NCBI GenBank assembly: GCA_036488815.1
Contig: DASXGX010000103.1
Span: 23,195-87,194, forward strand
From: Roseiarcus sp036488815
GTDB lineage: Bacteria; Pseudomonadota; Alphaproteobacteria; Rhizobiales; Beijerinckiaceae
Direction: 5' to 3'
DNA length: 64,000 nt
A program made the translations under genes and the position numbers. A model generated the notes under the pieces. That model was given only the letters and a program-made list of their open reading frames with translations, did no database searches and was not told the origin of the DNA. Every line of letters starts with the position of its first letter. Position 1 is the first letter of the stretch. Below are positions 8,667 through 17,295 of this stretch, piece by piece.

Positions 8667-10150
8667 GGGACGACGACCTTATAACGTTGGCCTGGCTCGA
8701 GCGGGACTTCCCGCTCGAAGCCGTTGAGGACGAGGAATTGGGCGAGCGCCTTGTCCTCGAACGGCATGCGCCGGGCGAGCGTCTGCGCCGTATCGCCGGG
8801 CTGGGCCTGGACGATTTGCAAGCGCAAGCCCTGCGCCTGGGCCGCTTCCTCCGGCTTAAGGCGATGGAACGACAGGATTGCGGCGCGAAAGCGCGCGTCG
8901 ACCGCCGGCGTCAGGCTGTGGGCGGCGAAGATCAGCCGGTAGATGCGGGAGCCAAGCCGCACCGCCGCGAGCCGGAAGCTCCATTGCTGGCCCTGCGCCA
9001 TCGCGGTCGCCATCGGCAGATCGCCGCCTGCAAGCGTCCGGATCGAATCCGTCTTCACCCCGTCGATCCAGCCCGACGCGAGCGCGCTTTCGAGGGTGGT
9101 CGAGTCGCTGGCCGCGATGCTGTCGAGGCGCAGCGCCTGCGCGCCGCCCTCGCCGACCCCGATGAGCGCCGCCACCTGGTTCTCGAGCACGAAACCTTCG
9201 GGCGCGGTGAAGCCGAAGCCGAGCTTGGGGTGGAAATAGCGAACGCCTTTCACCAGGCCCTGGCTCGGATCGTCGCCGTAGGCGATGCCCTCGATCGCGC
9301 CGAGATAGGCGTCGCGCGCCGTCTCGCCGACACCCGGCGGTGCAAGCTGGCGCGCCTCGGCGATCGCCTGCGCGACGCGCTCCGGCGTCGAGGGATGGGT
9401 CGCCATCATGTCGGGCTTGTCGGGCGCCCCGAGGCCGATGAGGGAAGCACGAAGCGCGCTCCATCGACCCAGCGAACCGAGAAAGCGCGAAGCGGCGTAA
9501 GGGTCGTATCCCGCCTTGGCGATGACGCCGATGCCGATCTTGTCGGCCTCGAACTCCTGCTGGCGCGAGAAATGCGCGATCGACAGCTTCATGCGCGCTT
9601 CGACTTCCTCTCCCTCCTGCGGGCGGTCGAGAACCTGAGAGGAGACGCGCGTGAAGAGCGCCGCCGTCTTTTCGAGTTCGGCGCGCTGGGCGGCGTGATG
9701 GGCGGTGACGTGGGCGATCTCGTGCGCCATCACCGCGGCGACCTCGGAGCCGTCGTTGGCGAGAGCGAGCAGGCCGCGCGTGACGAAGATGTCGCCGGAG
9801 GGCAGCGCGAAGGCGTTGACGACCGGCGAATCGAGGATCGTCACCCGGTAGGGCTCGTTCGGCGTCTGGCTGGCCGCGGCCAACCGGGCGAGCGTCTCGT
9901 TGAGATACCGTTCGGCGTTGGGCGCGCTGTATTCGCCGCCAAAGGATTCGATGAGGCGCTTGCGCTCGACGTTGCCTGCGCCGCCGCCGGTGGTGTGCGG
10001 CGCCGCGATGGGCGCGAGACTCGCCACTGGGCCGGGCGCCGGGTCGACGGAAGCGCAGCTCGCAACGAGAAGCGCGAACACGCCGGCGGCTGCCCGGCGA
10101 AGCTTGCCGCCGAAGCCGGGTCGTCTCGTTTCGCAACGCGCCATCGTCAT
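8663..10150 (-). CDS. M48-family metalloprotease, lipoprotein with LysM-like tail
   Basis: A 495-residue secreted zinc protease, probably concerned with envelope protein quality control as BepA and YfgC are. The N-terminus has a basic stretch, a hydrophobic core and LLVASC with lipobox Cys32, so it is likely a lipoprotein. H143, E144 and H147 form the HExxH zinc motif (MAHEIAHVTAHH); QEFEADKIG supplies the third ligand. The last 60 residues (QPGDTAQTLARRMPFEDKAL; LNGFEREVPLEPGQRYKVV) look like a LysM peptidoglycan-binding motif. It overlaps the nuclease gene upstream and rdgB downstream by ATGA junctions. Confidence 0.88.
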   Translation of the reverse strand: MTMARCETRRPGFGGKLRRAAAGVFALLVASCASVDPAPGPVASLAPIAAPHTTGGGAGNVERKRLIESFGGEYSAPNAERYLNETLARLAAASQTPNEPYRVTILDSPVVNAFALPSGDIFVTRGLLALANDGSEVAAVMAHEIAHVTAHHAAQRAELEKTAALFTRVSSQVLDRPQEGEEVEARMKLSIAHFSRQQEFEADKIGIGVIAKAGYDPYAASRFLGSLGRWSALRASLIGLGAPDKPDMMATHPSTPERVAQAIAEARQLAPPGVGETARDAYLGAIEGIAYGDDPSQGLVKGVRYFHPKLGFGFTAPEGFVLENQVAALIGVGEGGAQALRLDSIAASDSTTLESALASGWIDGVKTDSIRTLAGGDLPMATAMAQGQQWSFRLAAVRLGSRIYRLIFAAHSLTPAVDARFRAAILSFHRLKPEEAAQAQGLRLQIVQAQPGDTAQTLARRMPFEDKALAQFLVLNGFEREVPLEPGQRYKVVVP

Positions 10151-10977
10151 CCGCCCGGCTTCGTCCCCTGGCTCGCCTCGGCCTTGCCGAGCCGCTCCAG
10201 CATCGGCGGCTCGGTAATTTCCAACCGTGGGCCGAAGCGCCCGTCCAGGACGCCCCGCACCCGAATCCTCTGCCCGGCCAGACTCGTCAGCGACGCGCCG
10301 GCGCTTTGAAACGCGGTTTGCGATTTTCGCGCGACGACGACGGTGAAGCCGCCGTGTCCGCCAAAATCAAGATAGAAGCGCGAGCGCCCGGCTCCAACCC
10401 GGCGCACGACTCCTTCGACGATCACGAATCGCCCGTCTTGCTGCGCAAGCTCTTCGCCGTCCGTCGCGTCCAGGATGGAATAGTCGGGATCGTTCCAGAG
10501 GCCAAGCCCCGCCGTTCGCGCGTTTTGCTCGGCGGCGAGCCGCTCGGCGACGCAGCCGCGCGTCTCGAACTCCGGCCTCACACGGGCGAATCCACGGGAA
10601 ATCAGTTGCTTGGCAGCCGTTTCCCCCTCCGGCGGGACGATGTCGGCTATGACCCGCCCCCACCGGTCGGGCTTTGGCGAAAAAATGACGAGTGTGGCTT
10701 CTTTGCCCATCAATTTGTCGCTGAGGAACGCTCGCGCCGCCGCCGCCGTCTGCGGATCGCCGCGCCGCGCGTCCGGCGTGTCGAGCCCGGCGAGCCGGGC
10801 GAGGCGGCCGTCGGCGAGGCGAAGCTCCAGCCGGTCCGTCACCTCGGCGATCCTGACCGCGCCGGCCGCCGCGCCGCAAGCCGCGGCGGCCGGCCGTGCA
10901 AGCGCAAGCGCCAGGAAGACGGCGGCGCCGAACTGTGCGAGGCGGCAAATCTTGGGATGCGCGAGATGCCGTTTCAT
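10147..10977 (-). CDS. secreted thermonuclease-like (SNase fold) protein
   Basis: 276 residues with a signal peptide (LAQFGAAVFLALALARPAAA) and a staphylococcal-nuclease-like domain: LRLADGRLARLAGLDTPDAR, KPDRWGRVIADI and GFARVRPEF. In the nuclease family the catalytic residues are Arg35, Glu43 and Arg87. Here the GLDTP and DRWGR segments are kept, but I cannot confirm every catalytic residue. The C-terminal 80 residues look like an OB-fold extension. It is first in an overlapping unit with the M48 protease and rdgB. Confidence 0.8.
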   Translation of the reverse strand: MKRHLAHPKICRLAQFGAAVFLALALARPAAAACGAAAGAVRIAEVTDRLELRLADGRLARLAGLDTPDARRGDPQTAAAARAFLSDKLMGKEATLVIFSPKPDRWGRVIADIVPPEGETAAKQLISRGFARVRPEFETRGCVAERLAAEQNARTAGLGLWNDPDYSILDATDGEELAQQDGRFVIVEGVVRRVGAGRSRFYLDFGGHGGFTVVVARKSQTAFQSAGASLTSLAGQRIRVRGVLDGRFGPRLEITEPPMLERLGKAEASQGTKPGG

Positions 10978-11082
10978 GCTAGACGCGCCGTGTCGCGAAA
11001 GACCGATCGGTCTTTAGCGGCTTTGTCGCGCGGCGTCATGACGCGCGATGAAGGAAACGCTCGGGTTCGCCCGCGCGCCTGG

Positions 11083-11159
11083 GTCCCGGTAGCTCAGCAG
11101 GATAGAGCACAGGTTTCCTAAACCTGGGGTCAGGGGTTCGATTCCCTTCCGGGACGCCA
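11083..11159 (+). tRNA. tRNA-Arg (anticodon CCT)
   Basis: A 77-nt cloverleaf. The acceptor stem GTCCCGG pairs with CCGGGAC, followed by discriminator G and an encoded CCA. The anticodon stem CAGGT/ACCTG holds the loop TTCCTAA with CCT at 11117-11119, and the T-arm loop is GTTCGAT. It decodes AGG. Confidence 0.97.
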
Positions 11160-11554
11160 TGCGCTCAAGCGTTATCGCCTTGACTCGTTTGCAATCAAAT
11201 TCTGCGCGGCCGCTGCACGGGCGTTGGGCGGCGCTCCCATTGAGCTGTCCTTCGCCGCGCGCCTCTCGATGATGGAGGCCACCCCTAAGAAGTTGACGCC
11301 GACCGGAATCGTCGTCAGTCAATAGCGGTGGCGCTTCGCGAGCGCGGCGGCAGCGGGAGAATCATGCTGAATTGGCTCTATTGCGGCTTCGGGAAAGCAT
11401 CGCGTCGGAAAGCGTCGACCTCGTCCCTCTTGATTCGGACGCCAATCAGGCCGGGCTGTTGAAACGGTCGACCGCAATAGCGTCGCGAATTGGCGTCGAA
11501 TTGGATGCGCCGTGCAGACATATCGCGGCCGGTTCGCTTTAGGGCAACGACACA
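11160..11554. other. 395-bp region without a supported gene
   Basis: Lies between tRNA-Arg and the AlgI-like gene. Open frames here are short and lack family features, and the minus-strand frame across the tRNA is an artefact of antisense tRNA. I see no copy of the tRNA 3' end and no integrase, so there is no sign of an attachment site. Confidence 0.5.
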
Positions 11555-12958
11555 ATGGTGTTCTCGTCGATCACGTTCTTATTTTTCTTTCTACCGACGT
11601 TTATCGCTGTTTATTTTCTTACTCCGACAATATGGGGCAAGAACCTGGTTACACTTCTCTTCTCCCTGGTGTTCTACGCCTGGGGAGAACCAAGGTTCGT
11701 GGTAATTCTGCTCACCTCCATCGTATTCAATATGTTCGCCGCCGTAATCATTGACAAACAATCGGGGTGTGCGCGCAAATACGCGCTTGCGTTGGCGGTA
11801 TCCGTCAATTTGATGCTGCTGATATACTTCAAGTACGCAAATTTTATAACGGCAAACATTGATGCGATGTTGCGTCCGGTCGGACTTGGGGTAGCGCCGA
11901 CAAATATCCAGCTACCGCTAGGAATATCCTTCTTCACCTTCCACTGCCTATCGTACATCATCGATGTGTACCGCCGCCGCTTCAGGGCCAATCGCGATCC
12001 TGTCGAGGTCGCATTGTATATTGCTCTATTCCCGCAGCTCGTGGCGGGACCGATCGTCCGCTACAAAACGGTGGCGCGCCAGCTGCGTACGCGCGCGCAC
12101 ACGCTGTCGCACGCCTCGGCCGGCGCTCGCATTTTCATCATTGGTTTGGCCCAGAAGGTGCTGATCGCCGACGTCGTCGCGCCGCTGGCGGAAGCCGTGT
12201 TCGACTATATTCCGCACCGCTCGATGGTCGAGGCTTGGACCGGGTTGCTGGCTTATACGATCCAAATCTATTTCGATTTCGCCGGGTACTCGAACATGGC
12301 GATCGGACTGGGGTTGGTCCTCGGCTTCACCTTTCCACGCAATTTCCGTCTGCCGTACGCCGCTCTCTCCATCAGCGATTTCTGGCGGCGTTGGCACATG
12401 TCGCTTTCTTCCTGGCTACGCGACTACCTCTACATTCCGCTCGGCGGCAGCCGCGGCGGCGCTCTTCAGACCTACCGCAACTTGCTCACGGTTTTCCTGC
12501 TCTGCGGCATTTGGCACGGCGCCAATTGGACCTTCCTCATATGGGGCGCCTGGCATGGCGCCTTCCTCATCATGGAACGCTTGGGGCTTGATGCGCTTCT
12601 CGCACGCGTCGCAGCTCCGGTCCGCTGGGTCTACGTGATGCTGGCGGTAATGGGAGGCTGGGTGCTGTTCCGCAGCAGCGGACTGATTGATGCGCTGCAG
12701 TTTTATGCAAGCCTGATTGGTCGAGACGGGGTGAGCAACGTCAGCTTCGACCTGCAGGAGAAGCTTAACGCGCAGGTGATCGCGACACTGGTCGCCGGCT
12801 GCGCTTTGGCGGTGGCCCCGCGTTGGGTCCGCGTCCCGTCGTTGGCGCTGAAGTTCAAGGCGGCGTTCGATGCGGTCTCCACCTTCGTGTTGTTGATCTT
12901 GTCGATGACCAGCGTCGCCGCAAGCACGTACAGCCCGTTCATATATTTCAGGTTCTGA
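11555..12958 (+). CDS. MBOAT O-acyltransferase, AlgI-like
   Basis: A 467-residue polytopic membrane protein of the MBOAT family, which moves acetyl groups across the inner membrane for O-acetylation of an exported polysaccharide. Signatures are YFKYANFI, PLGISFFTFHCLSYIIDVYR, FPQLVAGPIVRY, YFDFAGYSNMAIGLG, FWRRWHMSLSSWLRDYLYIP and CGIWHGANWTFLIWGAWHG; the last holds the His residues equivalent to the essential His of AlgI. The start follows a weak ribosome site. The next gene begins 6 nt after its stop and encodes the usual periplasmic partner. The first third is visibly AT-richer than its neighbours. Confidence 0.92.
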   Translation: MVFSSITFLFFFLPTFIAVYFLTPTIWGKNLVTLLFSLVFYAWGEPRFVVILLTSIVFNMFAAVIIDKQSGCARKYALALAVSVNLMLLIYFKYANFITANIDAMLRPVGLGVAPTNIQLPLGISFFTFHCLSYIIDVYRRRFRANRDPVEVALYIALFPQLVAGPIVRYKTVARQLRTRAHTLSHASAGARIFIIGLAQKVLIADVVAPLAEAVFDYIPHRSMVEAWTGLLAYTIQIYFDFAGYSNMAIGLGLVLGFTFPRNFRLPYAALSISDFWRRWHMSLSSWLRDYLYIPLGGSRGGALQTYRNLLTVFLLCGIWHGANWTFLIWGAWHGAFLIMERLGLDALLARVAAPVRWVYVMLAVMGGWVLFRSSGLIDALQFYASLIGRDGVSNVSFDLQEKLNAQVIATLVAGCALAVAPRWVRVPSLALKFKAAFDAVSTFVLLILSMTSVAASTYSPFIYFRF

Positions 12959-12964
12959 CTAGAG

Positions 12965-14080
12965 ATGCTCTATCGCCACCGCCGATATTTCGCCATTCTG
13001 ACGCTGTTGCTGCTGGCGTCGCCGCTGCTCGTCGAAATCGTTTGGCCCAACACCAAGGCGTTATCCACTGGCGAAGCCCGCGAACTGGCGGCCGCGCCGA
13101 GTTTTCCGGTCGGATTCAAAGCATGGATCAGGCTTCCGGAGCAGCTCGACGGCTATTTCCGCGATCATTTCGGCCTGCGCGACGCCTTCATCCGCGCCGA
13201 TGCGCTGCTGAGCAGGAATTTGCACCAAAACGGCAACGACTCGGTCCTGATAGGTGACAATGGAAGGATGTTCTACCTCGGCGACGAGATGGTGCGGCAA
13301 AGCGCAGGGCTGGTCCTGCGCGTTCAAAAGGTGGACGAAGTGGCCGACATGCTCGCGGCGATGAAGTCTGCGCTTGCCGCTCGGGGCGCTCACTTCCTCG
13401 TAGCCTCGCCGCCGAATTCAGCGACGATTTACGAAGACCAACTTCCCATTTGGGCGCGCAATCGTGGACGGCGAACGGAATACGACGCGTTCCTCGATGA
13501 TCTCGCCGCCCGAGGCGTTCCCGCGATGGATATGCGGCCGGCTTTGCGCGCGGCCCGAGAGCAAGGAAACGTCTACTATATGCATGACACGCATTGGACG
13601 CCCCGCGGCGAGGTGGCCGGCTTCAATGCCGTCGTCGAGGCCGCGGGGCATCCAGACTGGCGGTTGGACGCGACTTCCGCGCTCGGACCGCCCGTCACGC
13701 GCAGAGGCGGCGACCTTGCGCGCATGCTTGGCCTTGGCGATGACGTGCCGGAGCCGGATCAGGAATTGACGCTTCCTTCCGGAAAGAGGGAGCTGCTCTC
13801 TCCAGAACCGTTCGGAACGTATGTGGAAACAGTCGACCGGCCCGGGCCGACGATCATGATTATTGGCGATTCCTTCACCGAGGGTCTTTTCGCGCCAATG
13901 CTGCTGCAGCACGCCGCCCGTGTGGTGTGGGTGTATCATCGCTTTTGCGGCTTCGACTGGAAGTGGATCGACCAGTTCCGTCCGGACGACGTCTGGTGGA
14001 TGCCGACCGAACGCTCCATCCCCTGCGGGGCAGGGGTCCGTCCGAGCTCGTTTCCGCGCGACGCGACCGCCCGGCAGTAG
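12965..14080 (+). CDS. AlgJ/AlgX-like periplasmic O-acetyltransferase
   Basis: 371 residues with an N-terminal membrane anchor (YFAILTLLLLASPLLVEIVW) and an SGNH-hydrolase-like domain: HDTHWTPRGEVAGFNAV carries the Asp-His pair and IIGDSFTEGLFAPML carries the nucleophile Ser, as in AlgJ and AlgX. Such proteins accept the acetyl group from the MBOAT partner and place it on polysaccharide. It is encoded 6 nt after that partner. No polymerase or glycosyltransferase gene is nearby, so the target glycan must be made elsewhere. Confidence 0.88.
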   Translation: MLYRHRRYFAILTLLLLASPLLVEIVWPNTKALSTGEARELAAAPSFPVGFKAWIRLPEQLDGYFRDHFGLRDAFIRADALLSRNLHQNGNDSVLIGDNGRMFYLGDEMVRQSAGLVLRVQKVDEVADMLAAMKSALAARGAHFLVASPPNSATIYEDQLPIWARNRGRRTEYDAFLDDLAARGVPAMDMRPALRAAREQGNVYYMHDTHWTPRGEVAGFNAVVEAAGHPDWRLDATSALGPPVTRRGGDLARMLGLGDDVPEPDQELTLPSGKRELLSPEPFGTYVETVDRPGPTIMIIGDSFTEGLFAPMLLQHAARVVWVYHRFCGFDWKWIDQFRPDDVWWMPTERSIPCGAGVRPSSFPRDATARQ

Positions 14081-14192
14081 GGAATCAAAGTCCGGGCTCC
14101 ATTTGTGTCACGCCTGGCGACATCCGGAAGCCTGTTCCCATCCCCACGAAAACGGCCTATTCTGACGATTGTGACCGTGAGCGTGCTCTTTC

Positions 14193-14209
14193 CGCCGGTC
14201 TCACCGGCG
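14193..14209. terminator. short GC hairpin downstream of the O-acetylation pair
   Basis: CGCCGGT and ACCGGCG form a perfect 7-bp stem around a 3-nt loop, 113 nt after the AlgJ-like stop. There is no T-run, so its action as a terminator is only possible. Confidence 0.35.
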
Positions 14210-14304
14210 CCTGGCGAAAGTATCCGGCAAAAATTGAGCAGCAGGATCTGCTTGCTTGTGCCCGCTCGGTTCAGACACACGCCGGCAGAAGCGGGAGATG
14301 AATC

Positions 14305-14943
14305 ATGGCGATAGGTGGCGGTTCCGTGCAGTGCGCCGGCGGCAGCCTCGGCCAGCACCGGCACATTTGCGCTTTCTTCAACGACCTCGGCGAGCAGCAC
14401 AGGGTGCTGCGGTCGTTCATCAAAGAGGGCTTCGAGCGAGGAGACAAAGCCTTCCACATCGTGGCTCCCGAGCTCTGGGAAGATCATTTGCGGCGGCTCA
14501 CCGAAGCTGGCATCGACGTGCAGCAGGCGCTCGGTTCCGGCCAGCTCGAGCTCCAGCGCTGGCAGGACGCCTACTTGCGCGACGATCGCTTCGATCAAGA
14601 CGCGATGCTGGCCTTAATCGAAGACGTGCTCCAATCAGGCTCGGCAGCCGGCTATCCGCTGACACGGTTCGTGTCGCGCGCGGAATGGAATCTGGTTGAC
14701 AAAGCCGGCATAGACAACTGGTTGGAATACGAGACACGCGTCAATTACGTGGTCGCCCAGCACGATGATCCGGTGATCTGCACCTACGATCTGACGAAGT
14801 TCAGCGCCAGCGTGGTGATGGATGTCATGCGGACGCACCCGGTTGTGATCATTGGCGGAGTCCTGCAGGAGAATCCATTTTTCGTTCCGCCTGACCAGTT
14901 CCTGCTTGAACTTCGGGAAAGGCCCCCCGGCGCACGAGCGTGA
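14305..14943 (+). CDS. MEDS-domain (DcmR-type sensory) protein
   Basis: A 212-residue soluble protein. HRHICAFFNDLGEQHRVLRS, then FIKEGFERGDKAFHIVAP, EDHLRRLTEAGIDV, VSRAEWNLV, LLEYETRVNYV-like and VICTYDLTKFSASVVMDVM segments match the MEDS domain, named from methanogen and methylotroph DcmR sensory proteins. It is thought to bind small organic ligands; no ligand is proven. There is no DNA-binding or kinase domain attached. GGGAG sits 7 nt before the ATG. It ends 18 nt before a histidine kinase gene, so the pair probably works as a two-protein sensor. Confidence 0.82.
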   Translation: MAIGGGSVQCAGGSLGQHRHICAFFNDLGEQHRVLRSFIKEGFERGDKAFHIVAPELWEDHLRRLTEAGIDVQQALGSGQLELQRWQDAYLRDDRFDQDAMLALIEDVLQSGSAAGYPLTRFVSRAEWNLVDKAGIDNWLEYETRVNYVVAQHDDPVICTYDLTKFSASVVMDVMRTHPVVIIGGVLQENPFFVPPDQFLLELRERPPGARA

Positions 14944-14961
14944 CGATCACGGCGAAATGCG

Positions 14962-16638
14962 ATGGACTTCGAGGCTGATGCTGCGCGCCTGCGGACAGCG
15001 CTGAGAGACCTAGTGGCGTTGGCCGCCGTGCCGGCGGCATGGGTCGGCAGAGAACCGCCCGCCATCGCCGCTGGGCTCGCCGATGTGCTGGTCAATTCAT
15101 TGCGCCTCGGCTTCGCTTTCGTCCGCTTGTGCGACCCCAACGGCGAGGCCGCCGTCGAGGTTTCGCGAGGAAGCGCATGGCCTACGTTTCCGGAATGGCT
15201 GCAGCGCCGTCTCGCCGAGGACAGCCGGCTGTCGCACAGGGAGGTTGTTCGCGACATCCGCGATGGCGCGAAGGGCGTTCGCGGCATTGTCATTCCGGTC
15301 GGCGTCAACGCCGAGGGCGGGCTGGTTGCGGCGGCGTGCGATCGCGCCGACTTTCCGGGCGAAATCGACCAGCTGCTGCTTTCCGTGGCGGCCAATCACG
15401 CCGCGACGGCATTTCGGATGGCGCGCCTCCTCGACGATCACCGCCGCGCGGAGGCGGCGCTACGCGAGAGCGAGCGGCAGCTTCGCCAATCCCGCGACCA
15501 CCTCGAGACGAAGGTGGCGGAACGGACAGCCGAATTGCGACGCAGCGAAGCCTATTTGGCCGAAGCGCAGCGACTAAGTCACATCGGCAGTTTCGGCTGG
15601 GATATTCGCAGCGGGAGGCTCTACTGGTCGCAGGAGACATTTCGCATCTTCGAATGCGGCCGCGCCGATCAACCAACCGTGGATTTCGTGCTTGCGCGAA
15701 CGCATCCGCAGGACAGAGCCGTTGTCCAGCAAACAATCGATCGCGCAAGGCATGACAGAAGGGAGCTCGATTTTGAGCATCGATTGCTGATGCCCACGGG
15801 GCAAATCAAGCACGTCCATATCGTGGGGCGTCCTGTGTTCGGCGAAGCCGGTGATTTCGTCGAACTCGTGGGGACGGTGATGGATGTGACCGAACGCCGT
15901 CGGGCGGAGGAAGATCGGCAGGCGATCGCGCACGCCAATCGCATCACGACCATGGGGCAGCTGACGGCTTCGATCGCCCATGAAGTCAACCAGCCGATCG
16001 CCGCGGTGGTCAGCAACGCAGAGGCCGCTCGGCGCTGGCTCGATATGAAGCCGCCTCGCCTGCAGGAAATCCAGCAGGCTCTTGATCGCATCGTCAGGGA
16101 CGGAAGACGGGCCGGCGAGGTCATCGGCGGGATTCGGGCGCTCATCGCCAAGACGCCGCCGATCAAGGACAGGGTGGACGTCAACGACATGATCCTCGAA
16201 GTCATCGCCCTCACGCGTACCGAAATGCGCAGGCACGGGGTCGCCCTGCGGACCCAACTCGCGCCGGACCTGCCGTGCGTTCAAGGAGATCGAGTTCAAT
16301 TGCAACAAGTGATGCTCAATCTAATCCTCAACGCCGTCGAGGCGCTCAGCGAGATCCGCGAAGGGCCGCGAGACCTGCTGATCAGCAGCGAGGGCGGGGA
16401 AACGGATCGCGTGCGCGTCGCAGTGCAGGATTCGGGCCCGGGATTGAGTCCGCAGAATGCGGACCGCCTATTTGAGGCCTTTTACACTACCAAGCCCAAG
16501 GGAAAGGGCATGGGCATGGGCCTGACCATCTGCCGTTCGATCATCGAGGCGCACGGAGGACAGCTGTGGGCCACCGCGAACGAGCCGCGGGGGGCCGTGT
16601 TTCAGTTCACTCTGCCTCCAGAAATAGCGGTTGCGTAA
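14962..16638 (+). CDS. sensor histidine kinase (GAF-PAS-HisKA-HATPase), orphan
   Basis: 558 residues without a membrane segment. A GAF-like domain covers about 20-165, a short coiled coil about 165-195, and a PAS domain about 196-310 (RLSHIGSFGWDIRSGRLYWS; FELVGTVMDVTERR-type end). HisKA has the phospho-acceptor at His340 (SIAHEVNQPIAAVVSNAEAA), and HATPase_c shows NLILNAVEAL, DSGPGLSP and GMGLTICRSIIEAHGG. It autophosphorylates on His and should pass the phosphate to a response regulator, but none is adjacent. It follows the MEDS gene closely and is probably cotranscribed with it. Confidence 0.9.
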   Translation: MDFEADAARLRTALRDLVALAAVPAAWVGREPPAIAAGLADVLVNSLRLGFAFVRLCDPNGEAAVEVSRGSAWPTFPEWLQRRLAEDSRLSHREVVRDIRDGAKGVRGIVIPVGVNAEGGLVAAACDRADFPGEIDQLLLSVAANHAATAFRMARLLDDHRRAEAALRESERQLRQSRDHLETKVAERTAELRRSEAYLAEAQRLSHIGSFGWDIRSGRLYWSQETFRIFECGRADQPTVDFVLARTHPQDRAVVQQTIDRARHDRRELDFEHRLLMPTGQIKHVHIVGRPVFGEAGDFVELVGTVMDVTERRRAEEDRQAIAHANRITTMGQLTASIAHEVNQPIAAVVSNAEAARRWLDMKPPRLQEIQQALDRIVRDGRRAGEVIGGIRALIAKTPPIKDRVDVNDMILEVIALTRTEMRRHGVALRTQLAPDLPCVQGDRVQLQQVMLNLILNAVEALSEIREGPRDLLISSEGGETDRVRVAVQDSGPGLSPQNADRLFEAFYTTKPKGKGMGMGLTICRSIIEAHGGQLWATANEPRGAVFQFTLPPEIAVA

Positions 16639-16855
16639 CGTCGCACGGCCCAGGCACGTTCAAGGCGGTCCCCCGCGCGGCCCCAACTTGCGAGGTCCGT
16701 GAGGGCGAGAATTGCTCAACGATTGGATTCTGCTCCGATGGCGCGGCCTCCTGCCCTCGTTTTAGTCAGCAGCACCTTGACCGGGCTGTGGCGCAGTTCC
16801 CACATGAACAGTCCAAGCCGAACAGGTTCGGCGACCACCGCTTCGGGGAAACGCC

Positions 16856-17179
16856 ATGACTCTTTCCAATGACAGTGTTCTTACGATCCTCGTCGTCGGC
16901 ATCGTGGCCGGATGGCTTGCGGGCCAGATCGTGCGAGGCGGCGGCTTTGGGCTTGTCGGCGACCTTGTGGTTGGCGTCGTCGGCGCTTTCATCGGCGATT
17001 GGCTCTTGCCGCGACTTCATATCGCCTTGGGCGTAGGCTTAGTCGCTCAGATCGTCGACGCAGCGATTGGAGCGATCATTCTGCTGCTTATCCTCAGAGT
17101 GCTGGGCGGCGGCGGCCCGCGCTGGGGCAGAGGCTGGGGATCCGGTGGATGGGGAAGCTCATGGCGGCGCCGTTGGTGA
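16856..17179 (+). CDS. GlsB/YeaQ/YmgE-family stress membrane protein
   Basis: A 107-residue protein with three hydrophobic segments. The Gly-rich start ILVVGIVAGWLAGQIVRGGG, then FGLVGDLVVGVVGAFIGDWL, is the transglycosylase-associated/GlsB signature. The tail is rich in Gly, Trp and Arg (WGRGWGSGGWGSSWRRRW), unlike most members, and may bind membrane surface or polyanions. Family members are induced by envelope or general stress; the molecular role is unknown. GGGGAAA lies 7 nt before the ATG. Confidence 0.8.
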   Translation: MTLSNDSVLTILVVGIVAGWLAGQIVRGGGFGLVGDLVVGVVGAFIGDWLLPRLHIALGVGLVAQIVDAAIGAIILLLILRVLGGGGPRWGRGWGSGGWGSSWRRRW

Positions 17180-17295
17180 CGGGACGCGCATTCGTCGCAC
17201 CGTGACCGCAAACGTCTTGGCCCAGCGCGATCGAACTGAGGGCCTCGCGCTGGATGAGCCTCCTCACAGAGGCGGCGTTTATGCCCTTCTAGCGC

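Noticed and set aside
11014..11322. Minus-strand frame containing KGIEPLTPGLGNLCSILL
   Set aside because: This is the usual false protein from antisense reading of tRNA-Arg.
11319..11555. 78-codon minus-strand frame before the AlgI-like gene
   Set aside because: No family feature, no ribosome site, and Arg/Pro-rich composition typical of GC-rich chance frames.
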